Source: Roseovarius mucosus
GTDB taxonomy: Bacteria; Pseudomonadota; Alphaproteobacteria; Rhodobacterales; Rhodobacteraceae
NCBI RefSeq assembly: GCF_002080415.1
Contig: NZ_CP020474.1
Span: 1,240,001-1,304,000, forward strand
DNA: 64,000 nt
Direction of reading: 5' to 3'
Part shown: piece after piece, positions 1 through 10,868 of the stretch
How the letters are laid out: each line of letters begins with the position of its first letter
Position numbering within the stretch: position 1 is the first letter of the stretch
Notes under the pieces: generated by a model
What the model was told of the DNA's origin: nothing
The model's input: the letters and a program-made list of their open reading frames with translations, nothing else
Databases searched by the model: none
Position numbers and translations under genes: made by a program

Positions 1-575
1 ACCGGGCGTGGGTCAAGCGCCGCCAGCGTGCGATCGAAATAGCCGCCGCCATAGCCCAGCCGGTAACACTCCGCCGTCCAGCCAATCATCGGCGCAAGGG
101 TGATCTCGGGCGTCACCTGCTCCGCCTCGGGCGGCGGCACTGGGATATTCCAATCGCCCCGCACCATCTTGGTCTCTGGCGTCCAGCGACGAAAGACCAG
201 CGGCGCGGCCTTGACCTCGACGATGGGCAACGCAATCCGCACCCCGCTTGAATGCCACTCCGCCATCAGATCACGCAGATCCGGCTCGCCTTTGATGGGC
301 CAGTAGCAGGACAGCACCTTGCCCCGCGCCCCGTTGAACCTCTCTTGCACCACCGTGCGCAGATGATCCGCCAAGCTCCGCCCAACCTCTTGCCGCGCCG
401 TAACACTCAAGGCATCGCGCAAGCGTCTGAGACGCTGACGCTCGGCCTTGCGCCACCGCGCGACATCGCGCGCCTGCGCCGGATCGGTGACAAGAGGGTC
501 GAAATAGGCTGGGTCCACCTCCCCCGCCATACAGGGTGGTGAGGCATATGTGCCCGGCTTCGAGGTATCGGACAT
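1..575 (-). CDS. 5-formyltetrahydrofolate cyclo-ligase (3' end cut by window)
   Basis: This ATP-dependent enzyme converts 5-formyl-THF to 5,10-methenyl-THF in cytoplasmic one-carbon metabolism. The frame opens at ATG 575 (MSDTSKPGTY) behind an AAAGGA ribosome site and stays open to base 1, so the last residues are missing. The family signature GYGGGYFDRTL lies near the visible C-terminus, with an upstream KGEPDLRDLM block typical of the family. The N-terminus has about 30 extra residues before the conserved RLRRLRDALS segment. It is divergent from the nsrR-like gene, and the dyad at 648-672 lies between them and could affect both. Confidence 0.88.
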   Translation of the reverse strand, partial: MSDTSKPGTYASPPCMAGEVDPAYFDPLVTDPAQARDVARWRKAERQRLRRLRDALSVTARQEVGRSLADHLRTVVQERFNGARGKVLSCYWPIKGEPDLRDLMAEWHSSGVRIALPIVEVKAAPLVFRRWTPETKMVRGDWNIPVPPPEAEQVTPEITLAPMIGWTAECYRLGYGGGYFDRTLAALDPRP

Positions 576-647
576 ATCGCGGTCCTTTCCGTGGTCCGGG
601 ACGGGCACGCGGCACCAATCCCGCTTTGCATTCTCGTCTAACCCTGC

Positions 648-672
648 TAATAGGTATTGTAAATGCCGATTA
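648..672. promoter_or_regulatory. 25-bp dyad in the fthC-like/nsrR intergenic region
   Basis: Arms TAATAGGTATT and AATGCCGATTA flank a gta centre and match at 9 of 11 positions when one is reverse-complemented. The left arm overlaps a possible -10 (TAATAG at 648-653), which has TTGCAT at 626-631 sixteen bases upstream. Rrf2 proteins bind dyads of about this size, so autoregulation by the adjacent NsrR-like protein is the simplest reading. That is inference; no binding has been shown. Confidence 0.6.
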
Positions 673-691
673 AAGCGGAACCCCAGCGACC

Positions 692-1138
692 ATGCGCCTC
701 ACCTCCTTTACCGATTTCGGCCTGCGGATGCTCATGCGGATGGCCAGCGCCCCCGACCGCGCCTTTTCCAGTGCCGAGTTGGCAGCCGAGTTTGACCTCT
801 CGCGCCACCACCTCGCCAAGATCATGCAACGGCTGTCACAGGCTGGCCTGATCGACACAAAGCGTGGCGGCGGCGGCGGTGCGATCCTCGCCCGCCCTCC
901 ATCAGAGATTCGTTTGGGGGATGTGATCCGCCATCTCGAATCCGGTCAGGCACTTGTGGTCTGCTTTGGGGCAGATGCGGGGGAATGTTCCCTCGACGGG
1001 CGCTGCCGACTCAAGGCGCGTTTGAAGGCGGCAGAGCGCGCCTTTCTCGACGATCTCGATCGCAGCACATTAGCCGACATCGCACTCGACCAGCGGCCAC
1101 CGATTGCGGATGTCGCGACCTTACATAATCGACCCTGA
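692..1138 (+). CDS. nsrR: Rrf2-family Fe-S regulator, NsrR-type nitric oxide sensor
   Basis: A 148-residue winged-helix repressor. The N-terminal half (FTDFGLRMLMRMA, then SRHHLAKIMQRLSQAG) is the Rrf2 DNA-binding domain. Cys91, Cys99 and Cys105 supply the expected cluster ligands. The following CRLK motif and FLDDLDRSTLADI segment closely resemble the C-terminal part of E. coli NsrR, which points to NsrR rather than IscR or RirA. NsrR proteins derepress NO-detoxification genes when NO damages the cluster. No hmp, nor or dnr gene is in this window, so its targets are elsewhere. The start at 692 has only a weak ribosome site. Confidence 0.8.
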   Translation: MRLTSFTDFGLRMLMRMASAPDRAFSSAELAAEFDLSRHHLAKIMQRLSQAGLIDTKRGGGGGAILARPPSEIRLGDVIRHLESGQALVVCFGADAGECSLDGRCRLKARLKAAERAFLDDLDRSTLADIALDQRPPIADVATLHNRP

Positions 1139-1159
1139 TTCCTTAAGGTCTGTAAGGTC

Positions 1160-1900
1160 TTAGACCGGCTTGGCCTCTGGCTGCGGGTTCAGCACCGACA
1201 GCGGTTTGCGCACTTTGTCCCGCAACCCCGGACCGCTTGGGGCCTGCACCCGTTTTGTGGCCTCAACCATCAGCACCCCGCCCGAGACAACGACCGATAG
1301 CTTGCCCCCCATCCGCTCCCACATGCCCGCCGTCTTGCGCCAGAACGGGCGCTCTGACGGTGGCTGATAAAGAGCCGTCGCATGGCGCTCGGGCAAAAAG
1401 TTCTGCGATTTCAATTGGCTTTCCAGCTGCGTCTGGCTGTAGGGCCGTCCAAAACCAAACGGCGTGCGATCCGATCGCGACCACAGACCAGCCCGGTTCG
1501 GCACAATAAACAGCGCCGACCCTCCCGGACCCAAGACCCGCCAGCATTCCTCCAGCACCGCGCCCGGCTGCTCCGAAGTCTCCAGCCCATGCACAACCAA
1601 GAGCTTGTCGACATGCCCCGTTTCCACAGGCCAAAACGTCTCTTCACAAAGCACCGAGATGTTCGGCATCCCCTGCGGCCATCCGATAACCCCTTGAGGT
1701 GCAGGCATTAATCCGATCACCCGACGCGCATCGGCAAGATAGGGGCGCAGAAACGGCACAGCGAATCCATAGCCCACCACGGTCTGGCCTTGTGCCTCGG
1801 GCCAGAACTCCGCAACCTGCGCGCGCAAGGTTTTCTGCACCGCGCGCCCCAATGTGCTGCGGTAGTAAAAATTTCGCAGGTCTTGAACGTCCAGATGCAT
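1160..1900 (-). CDS. Class I SAM-dependent methyltransferase
   Basis: A 246-residue protein with a methyltransferase type 11-like Rossmann core. Strand 1 is [11 protein letters not shown] (about residues 41-51), with the usual glycine-rich loop reduced to GYGFA. The post-core motif [20 protein letters not shown] (about 118-137) is typical of small-molecule methyltransferases. The C-terminal 40 residues are basic and proline-rich. The substrate cannot be read from sequence. It is divergent from gloB with 63 bases between the starts, and it converges on nsrR, 21 bases from its stop. Confidence 0.75.
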   Translation of the reverse strand: MHLDVQDLRNFYYRSTLGRAVQKTLRAQVAEFWPEAQGQTVVGYGFAVPFLRPYLADARRVIGLMPAPQGVIGWPQGMPNISVLCEETFWPVETGHVDKLLVVHGLETSEQPGAVLEECWRVLGPGGSALFIVPNRAGLWSRSDRTPFGFGRPYSQTQLESQLKSQNFLPERHATALYQPPSERPFWRKTAGMWERMGGKLSVVVSGGVLMVEATKRVQAPSGPGLRDKVRKPLSVLNPQPEAKPV

Positions 1901-1963
1901 TGCAGCCCGGCCAAAGATCAGTCACTCTCGACCCTAACACTAACCGGCAATCGGGAAAATACC

Positions 1964-2731
1964 ATGGTTTTGCAAATCCTTACTGTTCCCTGCCTGGCCG
2001 ACAACTATGCCTATCTCGCGCATGATCCGGCCACGGGGGTGACCGCGGTGATCGACGTGCCAGAGGCCGAACCGATCCTGCAAGCCCTTGATAAAAAAGG
2101 TTGGTCCGCCTCTTTGGTGCTGCTTACCCACCACCACGCCGACCATGTTCAGGGCCTTGATGCGTTGCGCGCGCGGCATTCCGTATCGGTGATCGGTGCC
2201 GCCGCTGACGCACACCGTCTGCCCCCCCTTGATCATCGCGTCACCGAAGGCGACCTGATCAAGATCGGATCGGAAGAGGGGCGCGTCCTCGATGTCTCTG
2301 GCCACACGCTCGGACATATCGCGTTTCACTTCCCCACAAGCGCTGTGGTCTTCACCGCCGACAGCCTGATGGCCATGGGCTGCGGGCGCGTATTCGAAGG
2401 CACAATGCCGCAAATGTTTGAAAGCCTTGGGAAACTTGCCAATCTCCCGCCTGAGACGCTGGTTTGTTCCGGTCACGAATACACGCAAAGCAACGCGAAA
2501 TTCGCACTGACCGTTGACCCCGACAACCCCGCCCTTATATCAAGGGTCAAAGAGATCAGCGCCGCCCGCGCCGCAGGTCGGCCCACTGTCCCCTCAACCC
2601 TGGCCGAGGAATTGGCCACTAACCCGTTTCTGCGCGCTGAAAACGCGAGCGTGCAGGCACACTTGGGCATGTCCGGTCGCGCTCCGGTTGATGTCTTTGC
2701 CGAAATCCGCGCCCGCAAGGACCGTTTCTAA
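1964..2731 (+). CDS. gloB: Hydroxyacylglutathione hydrolase (glyoxalase II)
   Basis: This 255-residue metallo-beta-lactamase-fold enzyme hydrolyses S-D-lactoylglutathione to D-lactate and glutathione, completing methylglyoxal detoxification. The binuclear metal motif THHHADH lies about 55 residues in. SGHTLGHI and the C-terminal CSGHEYTQSN are the remaining metal and glutathione-binding signatures of GloB. The frame is open upstream, but ATG 1964 (MVLQILTVPCLADNY) gives the normal family N-terminus and follows GGGAAAA. Glutathione genes gshB, ggct-like and gst-like are also in the window but not adjacent. Confidence 0.93.
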   Translation: MVLQILTVPCLADNYAYLAHDPATGVTAVIDVPEAEPILQALDKKGWSASLVLLTHHHADHVQGLDALRARHSVSVIGAAADAHRLPPLDHRVTEGDLIKIGSEEGRVLDVSGHTLGHIAFHFPTSAVVFTADSLMAMGCGRVFEGTMPQMFESLGKLANLPPETLVCSGHEYTQSNAKFALTVDPDNPALISRVKEISAARAAGRPTVPSTLAEELATNPFLRAENASVQAHLGMSGRAPVDVFAEIRARKDRF

Positions 2732-2753
2732 GCGGGGCGTGATGAAAACAACG

Positions 2754-2777
2754 CTGGTCACACGAAATGTGAGCCAG
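2754..2777. promoter_or_regulatory. Short dyad between gloB and clpA
   Basis: CTGGTCAC and GTGAgCCAG are inverted copies around a 7-base centre, with one bulged base. The element sits about 20 bases after the gloB stop and about 110 before clpA. It could be a weak hairpin terminator for gloB (followed by TTTGATG) or an operator for clpA. Confidence 0.3.
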
Positions 2778-2885
2778 TTTGATGAAATAATCCTTGAAGA
2801 CTGGCCACTATCGACCAAACTTTAAGATTATGAGGCCAAGGTTAGTGGGCAGCCCGCCCCGGCCAAGATCAGAAGGAGCACGACC

Positions 2886-5218
<2,333 letters not shown>

Positions 5219-5222
<4 letters not shown>

Positions 5223-6196
5223 CGGCTAGGCTTGGAACGGCACTTGCGATCCTGACACTGGCGGTGGCCCTTCCGGCCACCGCCCAACCACCTAAGTTGA
5301 GCCTGCCGCTAGACTGCGACATCGGGCGAACATGCTATATTGAAGATTACGTTGATACCGATCCGGGACCCGGACAACGTGACTACACCTGTGGCATCAA
5401 AAGCCGGGATGATCATCGCGGCATTGATTTCATGCTTTTATCCTTCGACGACATGGAGGCAGGCGTCAATGTTCTTGCGGCCGCCTCGGGCACCGTTGCC
5501 GCCACGCGCGACGGCATGGCCGACACCGCTGTCACAGCCGAAACCCGCGATGCCATCCGAGGGCAGGAATGCGGCAATGCGGTGCGCGTTGATCATGGCG
5601 ACGGCTGGCAAACGCTCTATTGCCACATGAAACAAGGCTCTCTCAGCGTTCGTCAAGGCGACATGGTAAAGGCAGGAGATGTGCTGGGTCAGGTCGGTCT
5701 TAGCGGGTTAACCAATGCCCCCCATGTGCATTTGGGTGTCTTGCGGGACGGGCAGATTGTGGATCCCTTTGCGCCCGACGCGCGTGATACCTGCGGTGCG
5801 CCCCTCGATCAGAGCCTGTGGGAAATCGCGCTGCCCTATGATCCGGCCGGGCTGTTCACCGCCGGCTTCTCGACCGCTGTACCAGAGTTTGAGGCGGTGC
5901 GCTCCGGCGCTGCGCGTGCCAGCACCGCGCAACCCGATCAGCCAATAGTCCTTTATGGCCATGTCTTTTATGCGCAACCGGGCGACCTTTTAACTCTGAC
6001 CGCAGAGGGACCGCAGGGCGAGATTTTCACCCACGAGATCACGCTCGACGCCCCGCAAGCCCAACTCTTTCGTGCCTTTGGGCGCAAGGCGCCGGAGGGC
6101 GGATGGGAGCCGGGCGATTATCGTGGCTATGTGCGCCTGACGCGCGGCGAGACTATTCTTGCAGTCCGGCACGCTGATATCACCATCGCACCCTAA
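5219..6196 (+). CDS. M23 family (LytM) metallopeptidase, exported
   Basis: A 325-residue protein with a signal peptide (about residues 1-23, cleaving after ATA or TAQ). The LytM domain has the zinc motifs HRGID (His66, Asp70) and HVH (His169, His171), plus His136 in LYCHM. Such enzymes cut peptidoglycan cross-bridges, or regulate amidases when degenerate; here the metal ligands are intact. Four cysteines near the N-terminus (Cys33, Cys39, Cys58 and later Cys118) suggest disulfides in the periplasm. The C-terminal 110 residues form a beta-rich domain I do not recognise. The start overlaps the clpA stop by 4 bases. Confidence 0.85.
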
Positions 6197-6204
6197 CGCG
6201 CAGG

Positions 6205-7965
6205 TTATCGGGTTGTCAGCTTCAACTCGATGCGCCGGTTTTGTGCCCGAGCGGCGGGCGTATCCTCTGGATTGACAGGCTGAAACTCGCCATAGCCATT
6301 GGCCGAGAGCCGCCCTGCCGGAAAACCAAGAGCCCCCGTAAGGTAGCGTACAACCGAAAGCGCGCGCGCTTGGCTCAGCGCCCAGTTATCGGCAAACCGC
6401 GCGCCCTCGATGATCGGCACATTATCCGTATGCCCATCGACCTGAAGCACCCAGTCGATCCCCTCGGGAATATCTCCAATCACATTGCGCAAGATGCCTG
6501 CAACCTTGGCAATCTCGCTTTGCCCTGCGGCTGACAAATCCGCCTCGCCCGGAGCAAAGAGCACCTCGGACGAGAACACGAACCGGTCGCCGACGATTTG
6601 AACGCCTTGCTGCTGACCCAACACATCACGCAGGCGGCCAAAGAATTCCGAGCGGTATTTTTCCAGATCCTCTTTCTCGGCTTCCAGAAGACGTGCGCGC
6701 TCTTCTTCCGCGATCCGCCGCCGCCGCTCTTCGGCGGCCACACGGGCGAGGGCGGTGTTCAACTCATTGCCAAGCGACTGCAACTGCACTTCGGTCTCCG
6801 CCTCACGGGCCTTGGATTCGTCCAACAGCGCCTGAAGACCTGAAAGTTGTTGGCGCAGGGCGGCCACCTGCTGATTGAGCAAAGCCTGCTGCTTTTGTGC
6901 CTCGGTGGCCTGCGCCGCCTCTTCGGATAGCTTCGAGCGCGCCTCGGCCAATAGCGAAGCGCGTGTTTCGGCCTCAGTCATCTGCGTGGCAGCGGCAGCT
7001 TCGGCAGCGCGTTGCGCGGCAAGGGCGGCTACCAATTGATCCCGCACAGCCTGCGCCTCTTGCGCGCTTTGCGCCGCCACATCGCGGGTCTCGTCCAACT
7101 CGCCACGCAGCCGCGCGATATCCGCCTCTTGTGCTGCGGCACCCTGCTCCGCATCCAAGAGCGCCTGTGCCAATTGGCTGTTCAAATCCGCCCGCGCCGT
7201 TTCCGCCGCCGCAAGTAGCGTCAGCGTTTCCTCGGCGCGCTTGCGTTGTTCTTCCAGTGCCAGCGTCATCGCGGTCAGTTCCGCATCCGCCTCAGTTAAA
7301 CGCGCACGCAGAGCTTCGGCTGCAGCGGCCTCAGCCAAACGCGCCTGTTCTTCGGCGCTCAATCTCTGTTCAAGAACAGCCTGCGTCTGAGCCGCATCGG
7401 CGTTGCGCTGCCGCAGGTCCGCCGCGAGCGCCTCAAGCGCCTCACGTCGGGCGGCAGCTAGGCGCGCGGCCTCTGCCTGAGCATCCACCTCGTCGCGCAA
7501 ACCCGCAAGGGCCAGTTGCAACTGCTCTTGCTCGCTCAGCAACTCTGCGCGCGCGGTCTCAAGATCGGAGATACGCCCCTGTGCAGTCTCGCGTTCCGCC
7601 AAAAGGCCCGCGACCTGTTCCTCAAAGCTGGCAATGCGCCCCTGCGCCACTCGCAGCGCTTCGGCCTGTGCAGCCTCTCGGGTGCGGGCGTCGTCAAGCG
7701 TTGCGGTCAAGGTGCCAACCCGGCTTTCCAACCCCGCGCTGCGATCCTGTTCCAGTCCAAGCGCCAGCGACAGCGCTGCCACCTCCGCCGAGAGCGCATC
7801 AAGTTTTGTCGCTTGACCGCTGATTTCCTCGCGCAGAACGAATTGCACCATCATGAAGATCGTAAGCACAAACATCAGCACCAGCAAGAGGCCAGTCATG
7901 GCATCGACAAAACCTGGCCAAATCGACGATTGCAACCGCGCGCCACTGCGCCGCGAGAGGGCCAT
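6205..7965 (-). CDS. MotB/OmpA-type protein with long coiled coil
   Basis: A 586-residue protein built like a stator subunit. It has a short basic N-terminus, one membrane helix (about 19-44) with Asp21 in the FVDAM position used by MotB for ion binding, a coiled coil of about 400 residues rich in Ala, Glu, Gln and Arg, and a C-terminal OmpA-like peptidoglycan-binding domain (about 470-586, with DGHTDNVPI). MotB itself has no such coiled coil. The partner channel gene starts upstream with a 2-base gap, so the two are one transcription unit. No flagellar, Tol or Exb genes are nearby. The function is unknown; an energised envelope-spanning machine is inference. Confidence 0.75.
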   Translation of the reverse strand: MALSRRSGARLQSSIWPGFVDAMTGLLLVLMFVLTIFMMVQFVLREEISGQATKLDALSAEVAALSLALGLEQDRSAGLESRVGTLTATLDDARTREAAQAEALRVAQGRIASFEEQVAGLLAERETAQGRISDLETARAELLSEQEQLQLALAGLRDEVDAQAEAARLAAARREALEALAADLRQRNADAAQTQAVLEQRLSAEEQARLAEAAAAEALRARLTEADAELTAMTLALEEQRKRAEETLTLLAAAETARADLNSQLAQALLDAEQGAAAQEADIARLRGELDETRDVAAQSAQEAQAVRDQLVAALAAQRAAEAAAATQMTEAETRASLLAEARSKLSEEAAQATEAQKQQALLNQQVAALRQQLSGLQALLDESKAREAETEVQLQSLGNELNTALARVAAEERRRRIAEEERARLLEAEKEDLEKYRSEFFGRLRDVLGQQQGVQIVGDRFVFSSEVLFAPGEADLSAAGQSEIAKVAGILRNVIGDIPEGIDWVLQVDGHTDNVPIIEGARFADNWALSQARALSVVRYLTGALGFPAGRLSANGYGEFQPVNPEDTPAARAQNRRIELKLTTR

Positions 7966-7967
7966 GC

Positions 7968-9200
7968 TCAGCCCTCCTCAGCCTGATCCGGATCGGAGCG
8001 TGGCACGACCGGGCGTGTCGGACGCGGCGTAGTCGCCGGGCGCGCCTGCCCCAGAACCCGCGTCAGGGCCGCCAGATCGGTGCGCAATTCGGTCATGGTT
8101 TCCTGTCGTCCGGCGCTGATTTCTTCAAGAATACGCAGCATCTGCACATCGATTGACCGAAGTCGCATCCGGCTTTCCGCATCAATCCCCTCATGTGGGG
8201 TCGTTTCGCGCGCCTCAAGTGTGGCAATCAATCGTTCCTGCCCCTCAGCCAGACGCAAAAGTGCCAATTGCACGGGGTTCTGATCGCTCATCCGATGGGT
8301 CAGACGCTCGATGGAATCCGCCAAAACCCCAAGTTTCTGATCGACCATCGCACGGCTCATGTCTGACTGACTGAGCATGGATTGCAGCGCATCCATCTGC
8401 TCGGCCATGTGATCGAGCAGATGCGTCACAGCGCCACCGCCCCCGTCACCACCCTCGCCGTCACTACTGGCAAAACCCACCCGCGTGATCGTGGACATCC
8501 ATTCCTCAAGCTCGCGGTAGAACCGATTTTGCCCGTGCCCGGCAAATAGCTCCAGCAACCCCACCACCAGCGATCCAGCAAGCCCCAGAAGCGACGAGGA
8601 AAAGGCCACACCCATGCCACCCAATTGCGCCTCAAGACCGCTCATCAAGCGATTGAAAACGGCAATGCCTTCTTCTCCCTCTTGCGGGGCAAGGCTGCGG
8701 ATCGTGTCGACAACAGCAGGCACCGTCGTGGCCAAGCCATAAAACGTGCCCAAAAGTCCCAGGAAAATCAAGAGGCTGACGATGTAGCGAGTGATCTCGC
8801 GCGCCTCGTCGATCCGTTGCGCGACCGAGTCTAGGATCGAGCGTGCCGAGGTAGAGGCGATCTGCATCCGCTTGCCACGCGATCGCAACAATGTGGCCAA
8901 GGGCGCCAGCATCGAGGGCGGCTGCGTCATCTCATGCCCGGGCAGTTGCGCAGCAAAGCCATCAATCCAACGGGCAGAACCGATCAGTTGTAGCACCTGC
9001 CAAAAGGTGGCGATCACCCCCAGCACGAAGACAAAGAAAATGAACCCGTTGAGCCAGAGATTGGCCTCGAACACCGGCAGCACTCTGGGAAGCGCCAGGA
9101 AAGCACCAAGAGCGGTTAGCCCGAGCACCACCAGCATCAAGAATATCTGGCGGTAGGGATATGAAAACTGCGGCTCGACCTCACGGTCCGGCTGGTCCAT
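7968..9200 (-). CDS. MotA/TolQ/ExbB-family channel protein
   Basis: A 410-residue inner-membrane protein. Two N-terminal helices (about 16-38 and 47-72) and two later ones (about 138-165 and 195-222, including GLLGTFYGLATTVP and a glycine/serine-rich segment) match the MotA_ExbB fold. Its C-terminal 170 residues are cytoplasmic, helical and charged. The C-terminal tail ends in a Pro/Arg-rich stretch. It pairs with the downstream MotB-like gene. ExbB or TolQ would be shorter and paired with ExbD or TolR; the long OmpA-domain partner makes this pair closer to MotAB-type stators. Confidence 0.75.
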   Translation of the reverse strand: MDQPDREVEPQFSYPYRQIFLMLVVLGLTALGAFLALPRVLPVFEANLWLNGFIFFVFVLGVIATFWQVLQLIGSARWIDGFAAQLPGHEMTQPPSMLAPLATLLRSRGKRMQIASTSARSILDSVAQRIDEAREITRYIVSLLIFLGLLGTFYGLATTVPAVVDTIRSLAPQEGEEGIAVFNRLMSGLEAQLGGMGVAFSSSLLGLAGSLVVGLLELFAGHGQNRFYRELEEWMSTITRVGFASSDGEGGDGGGGAVTHLLDHMAEQMDALQSMLSQSDMSRAMVDQKLGVLADSIERLTHRMSDQNPVQLALLRLAEGQERLIATLEARETTPHEGIDAESRMRLRSIDVQMLRILEEISAGRQETMTELRTDLAALTRVLGQARPATTPRPTRPVVPRSDPDQAEEG

Positions 9201-9267
9201 CTGGACGCTCCCGACACTTGGATTTCTTGGCCCAACCCTACGCGGCTTGAACGCCTAAGCCAAGGAT

Positions 9268-9792
9268 TTATCCACAGATATGGCGTACCCGCCGCACCAG
9301 CCAGTCTAGCTCTTTGTCATGGATGCCCAACTGGCGCAAATGATCGGCAGTGTTGAAGAGATATTCGGTATTGGGGCCGCGCCCCCCCACCGCGCGGGCG
9401 ATGATGCCCGCCTGCTCCTCAAGATCAAGGCCGCCGCAATACTGGACGTGGTCAGGGTCGATCACATAGGTCACAGCCTCGACCCGGCGCCCATCGGTTA
9501 GATCAATCTCTAGCATCCGCTCCAGATAGGCCGAGGAAATCAGCTCGCGTTCGCGCAAATAGGCCAGCACGTCTTCGGCCTCTGCTGGATCAGCCCGGAG
9601 CGCGACTCCCTGACAGAGCGCGCCGGGGCTGGCATCGAGCGCCAGCACCAGACCGGGCAGGTCATCGGTTCCACGATGGTGAATGCTGCGCATACAAAAG
9701 CTGCGATGATAATCGGGCAGACGGGCAATCACGCGCTCTACCGCGTTAAAGCCGGGGTTCCACACCAACGATCCGTATCCGAAAACCCACAT
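9268..9792 (-). CDS. Gamma-glutamylcyclotransferase (ChaC-like)
   Basis: A 174-residue protein starting MWVFGYGSLVWNPGF; the YGSL motif is the hallmark of the cyclotransferase fold and binds the gamma-glutamyl group. The conserved glutamate is expected in the LRERELISSAYLERML segment. ChaC proteins degrade glutathione to 5-oxoproline and Cys-Gly. The frame is open well upstream of 9792, but homology begins at this ATG and the upstream part overlaps the divergent DUF2125 gene. The stop codon lies inside a single TTATCCACA at 9268-9276, probably by chance. Confidence 0.88.
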   Translation of the reverse strand: MWVFGYGSLVWNPGFNAVERVIARLPDYHRSFCMRSIHHRGTDDLPGLVLALDASPGALCQGVALRADPAEAEDVLAYLRERELISSAYLERMLEIDLTDGRRVEAVTYVIDPDHVQYCGGLDLEEQAGIIARAVGGRGPNTEYLFNTADHLRQLGIHDKELDWLVRRVRHICG

Positions 9793-9864
9793 CGCCTTTG
9801 CCTCTGTTCCTTGCGTCCTACCCCCTATAAACAGCTCTTGATAGGCATGAAAGGGGCGCGCATC

Positions 9865-10866
9865 ATGAGATTTCTGCTTGCCGTGATCGTGATCGCCGCA
9901 TCGGGCTGGTCCGGTTATTGGTTTATCGGGCAAAGCGGGTTGAACCGTGGGTTTGCCGCTTGGTTCGAATCCCGGCGCGCCGACGGTTGGGTTGCCGAAG
10001 CCTCGGACATTACGGTGCAGGGATTTCCAAACCGCTTTGACACGGGCTTCACTGACCTTGTGCTCGCCGATCCCGAGACGGGGCTGGCGTGGGAGGCGGA
10101 GTTCTTTCAGATCCTGGCGCTCAGCTATCAGCCAAATCATCTGATCGCTGTTTGGCCAGATCAGCAGTTGATCGCCACACCACAGGAGAAGTTCTTGGTC
10201 GAGAGCGAGGATATGCGCGCCAGCCTGCGGATTGCGCCCGACACGCGTTTGGCACCGGAACGCGCCACGCTGACGGCGGAATTCCTGCAGATCACGCCCG
10301 AGGCCCGGCCAGACGAGGCGACCGCTCTGACCAGTCTGACATTGGCTGCCGAACGCCAACAAGAGACAGAGTACCGTCTGGGCCTATCGGCCGAAGGTCT
10401 GACGCTCGCCGCACCCTGGCAGGCGCGACTTGATCCGCAAGGCCGCCTGCCCCGCCAGATTTCCGGGCTGCATGCGGATTTGACGGTGCGTTTTGACCGG
10501 GTCTGGGACCGCAGCGCGGTTGAGGACGCACGGCCACAGCCGACCGAGATCAAATTAAAGCTGGCGGATGCCAAATGGGGACAGTTGCATCTGCAGGCGG
10601 CAGGTGAGGTGACAGTAACGCCTGAAGGCTGGCCAGAGGGCGAGATCACGCTCAAGGCGCGCAACTGGCGCGACATGCTGCGCATCGCCGCTGAAACCGG
10701 TGCGGTGCCTGAGAGCATGCTGGGGACACTGGAAAACGGATTTTCCCTTATGGCGCAAATGTCGGGCAATCCCGAAACGCTGGATGTACCGCTGACGTTT
10801 CGCAACGGTCGTATCCAGCTTGGCCCTATCCCGATAGGCCCTGCGCCAGTTCTGCGACTGAGATAG
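9865..10866 (+). CDS. DUF2125 domain protein
   Basis: A 333-residue protein with an N-terminal signal or membrane anchor (residues 1-19) followed by the segment WFESRRADGW and repeated beta-strand patterns, as in DUF2125 proteins of alphaproteobacteria. It is presumably periplasmic or inner-membrane-anchored; the function is not known. ATG 9865 follows AAAGGGG at good spacing. An in-frame ATG at 9847 would add six residues but has a poorer ribosome site. It runs convergently into the glutathione transferase gene, 2 bases apart. Confidence 0.75.
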   Translation: MRFLLAVIVIAASGWSGYWFIGQSGLNRGFAAWFESRRADGWVAEASDITVQGFPNRFDTGFTDLVLADPETGLAWEAEFFQILALSYQPNHLIAVWPDQQLIATPQEKFLVESEDMRASLRIAPDTRLAPERATLTAEFLQITPEARPDEATALTSLTLAAERQQETEYRLGLSAEGLTLAAPWQARLDPQGRLPRQISGLHADLTVRFDRVWDRSAVEDARPQPTEIKLKLADAKWGQLHLQAAGEVTVTPEGWPEGEITLKARNWRDMLRIAAETGAVPESMLGTLENGFSLMAQMSGNPETLDVPLTFRNGRIQLGPIPIGPAPVLRLR

Positions 10867-10868
10867 GA

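Noticed and set aside
6205..9200. Zorya-type defence system, because of the MotA/MotB-like pair
   Set aside because: No ZorC, ZorD or ZorE-like helicase or nuclease gene is next to the pair; the neighbours are housekeeping genes.
9268..9276. Perfect DnaA box TTATCCACA as sign of an origin
   Set aside because: It is a single site at the end of a gene, with no cluster, AT-rich unwinding region, dnaA or parAB nearby.
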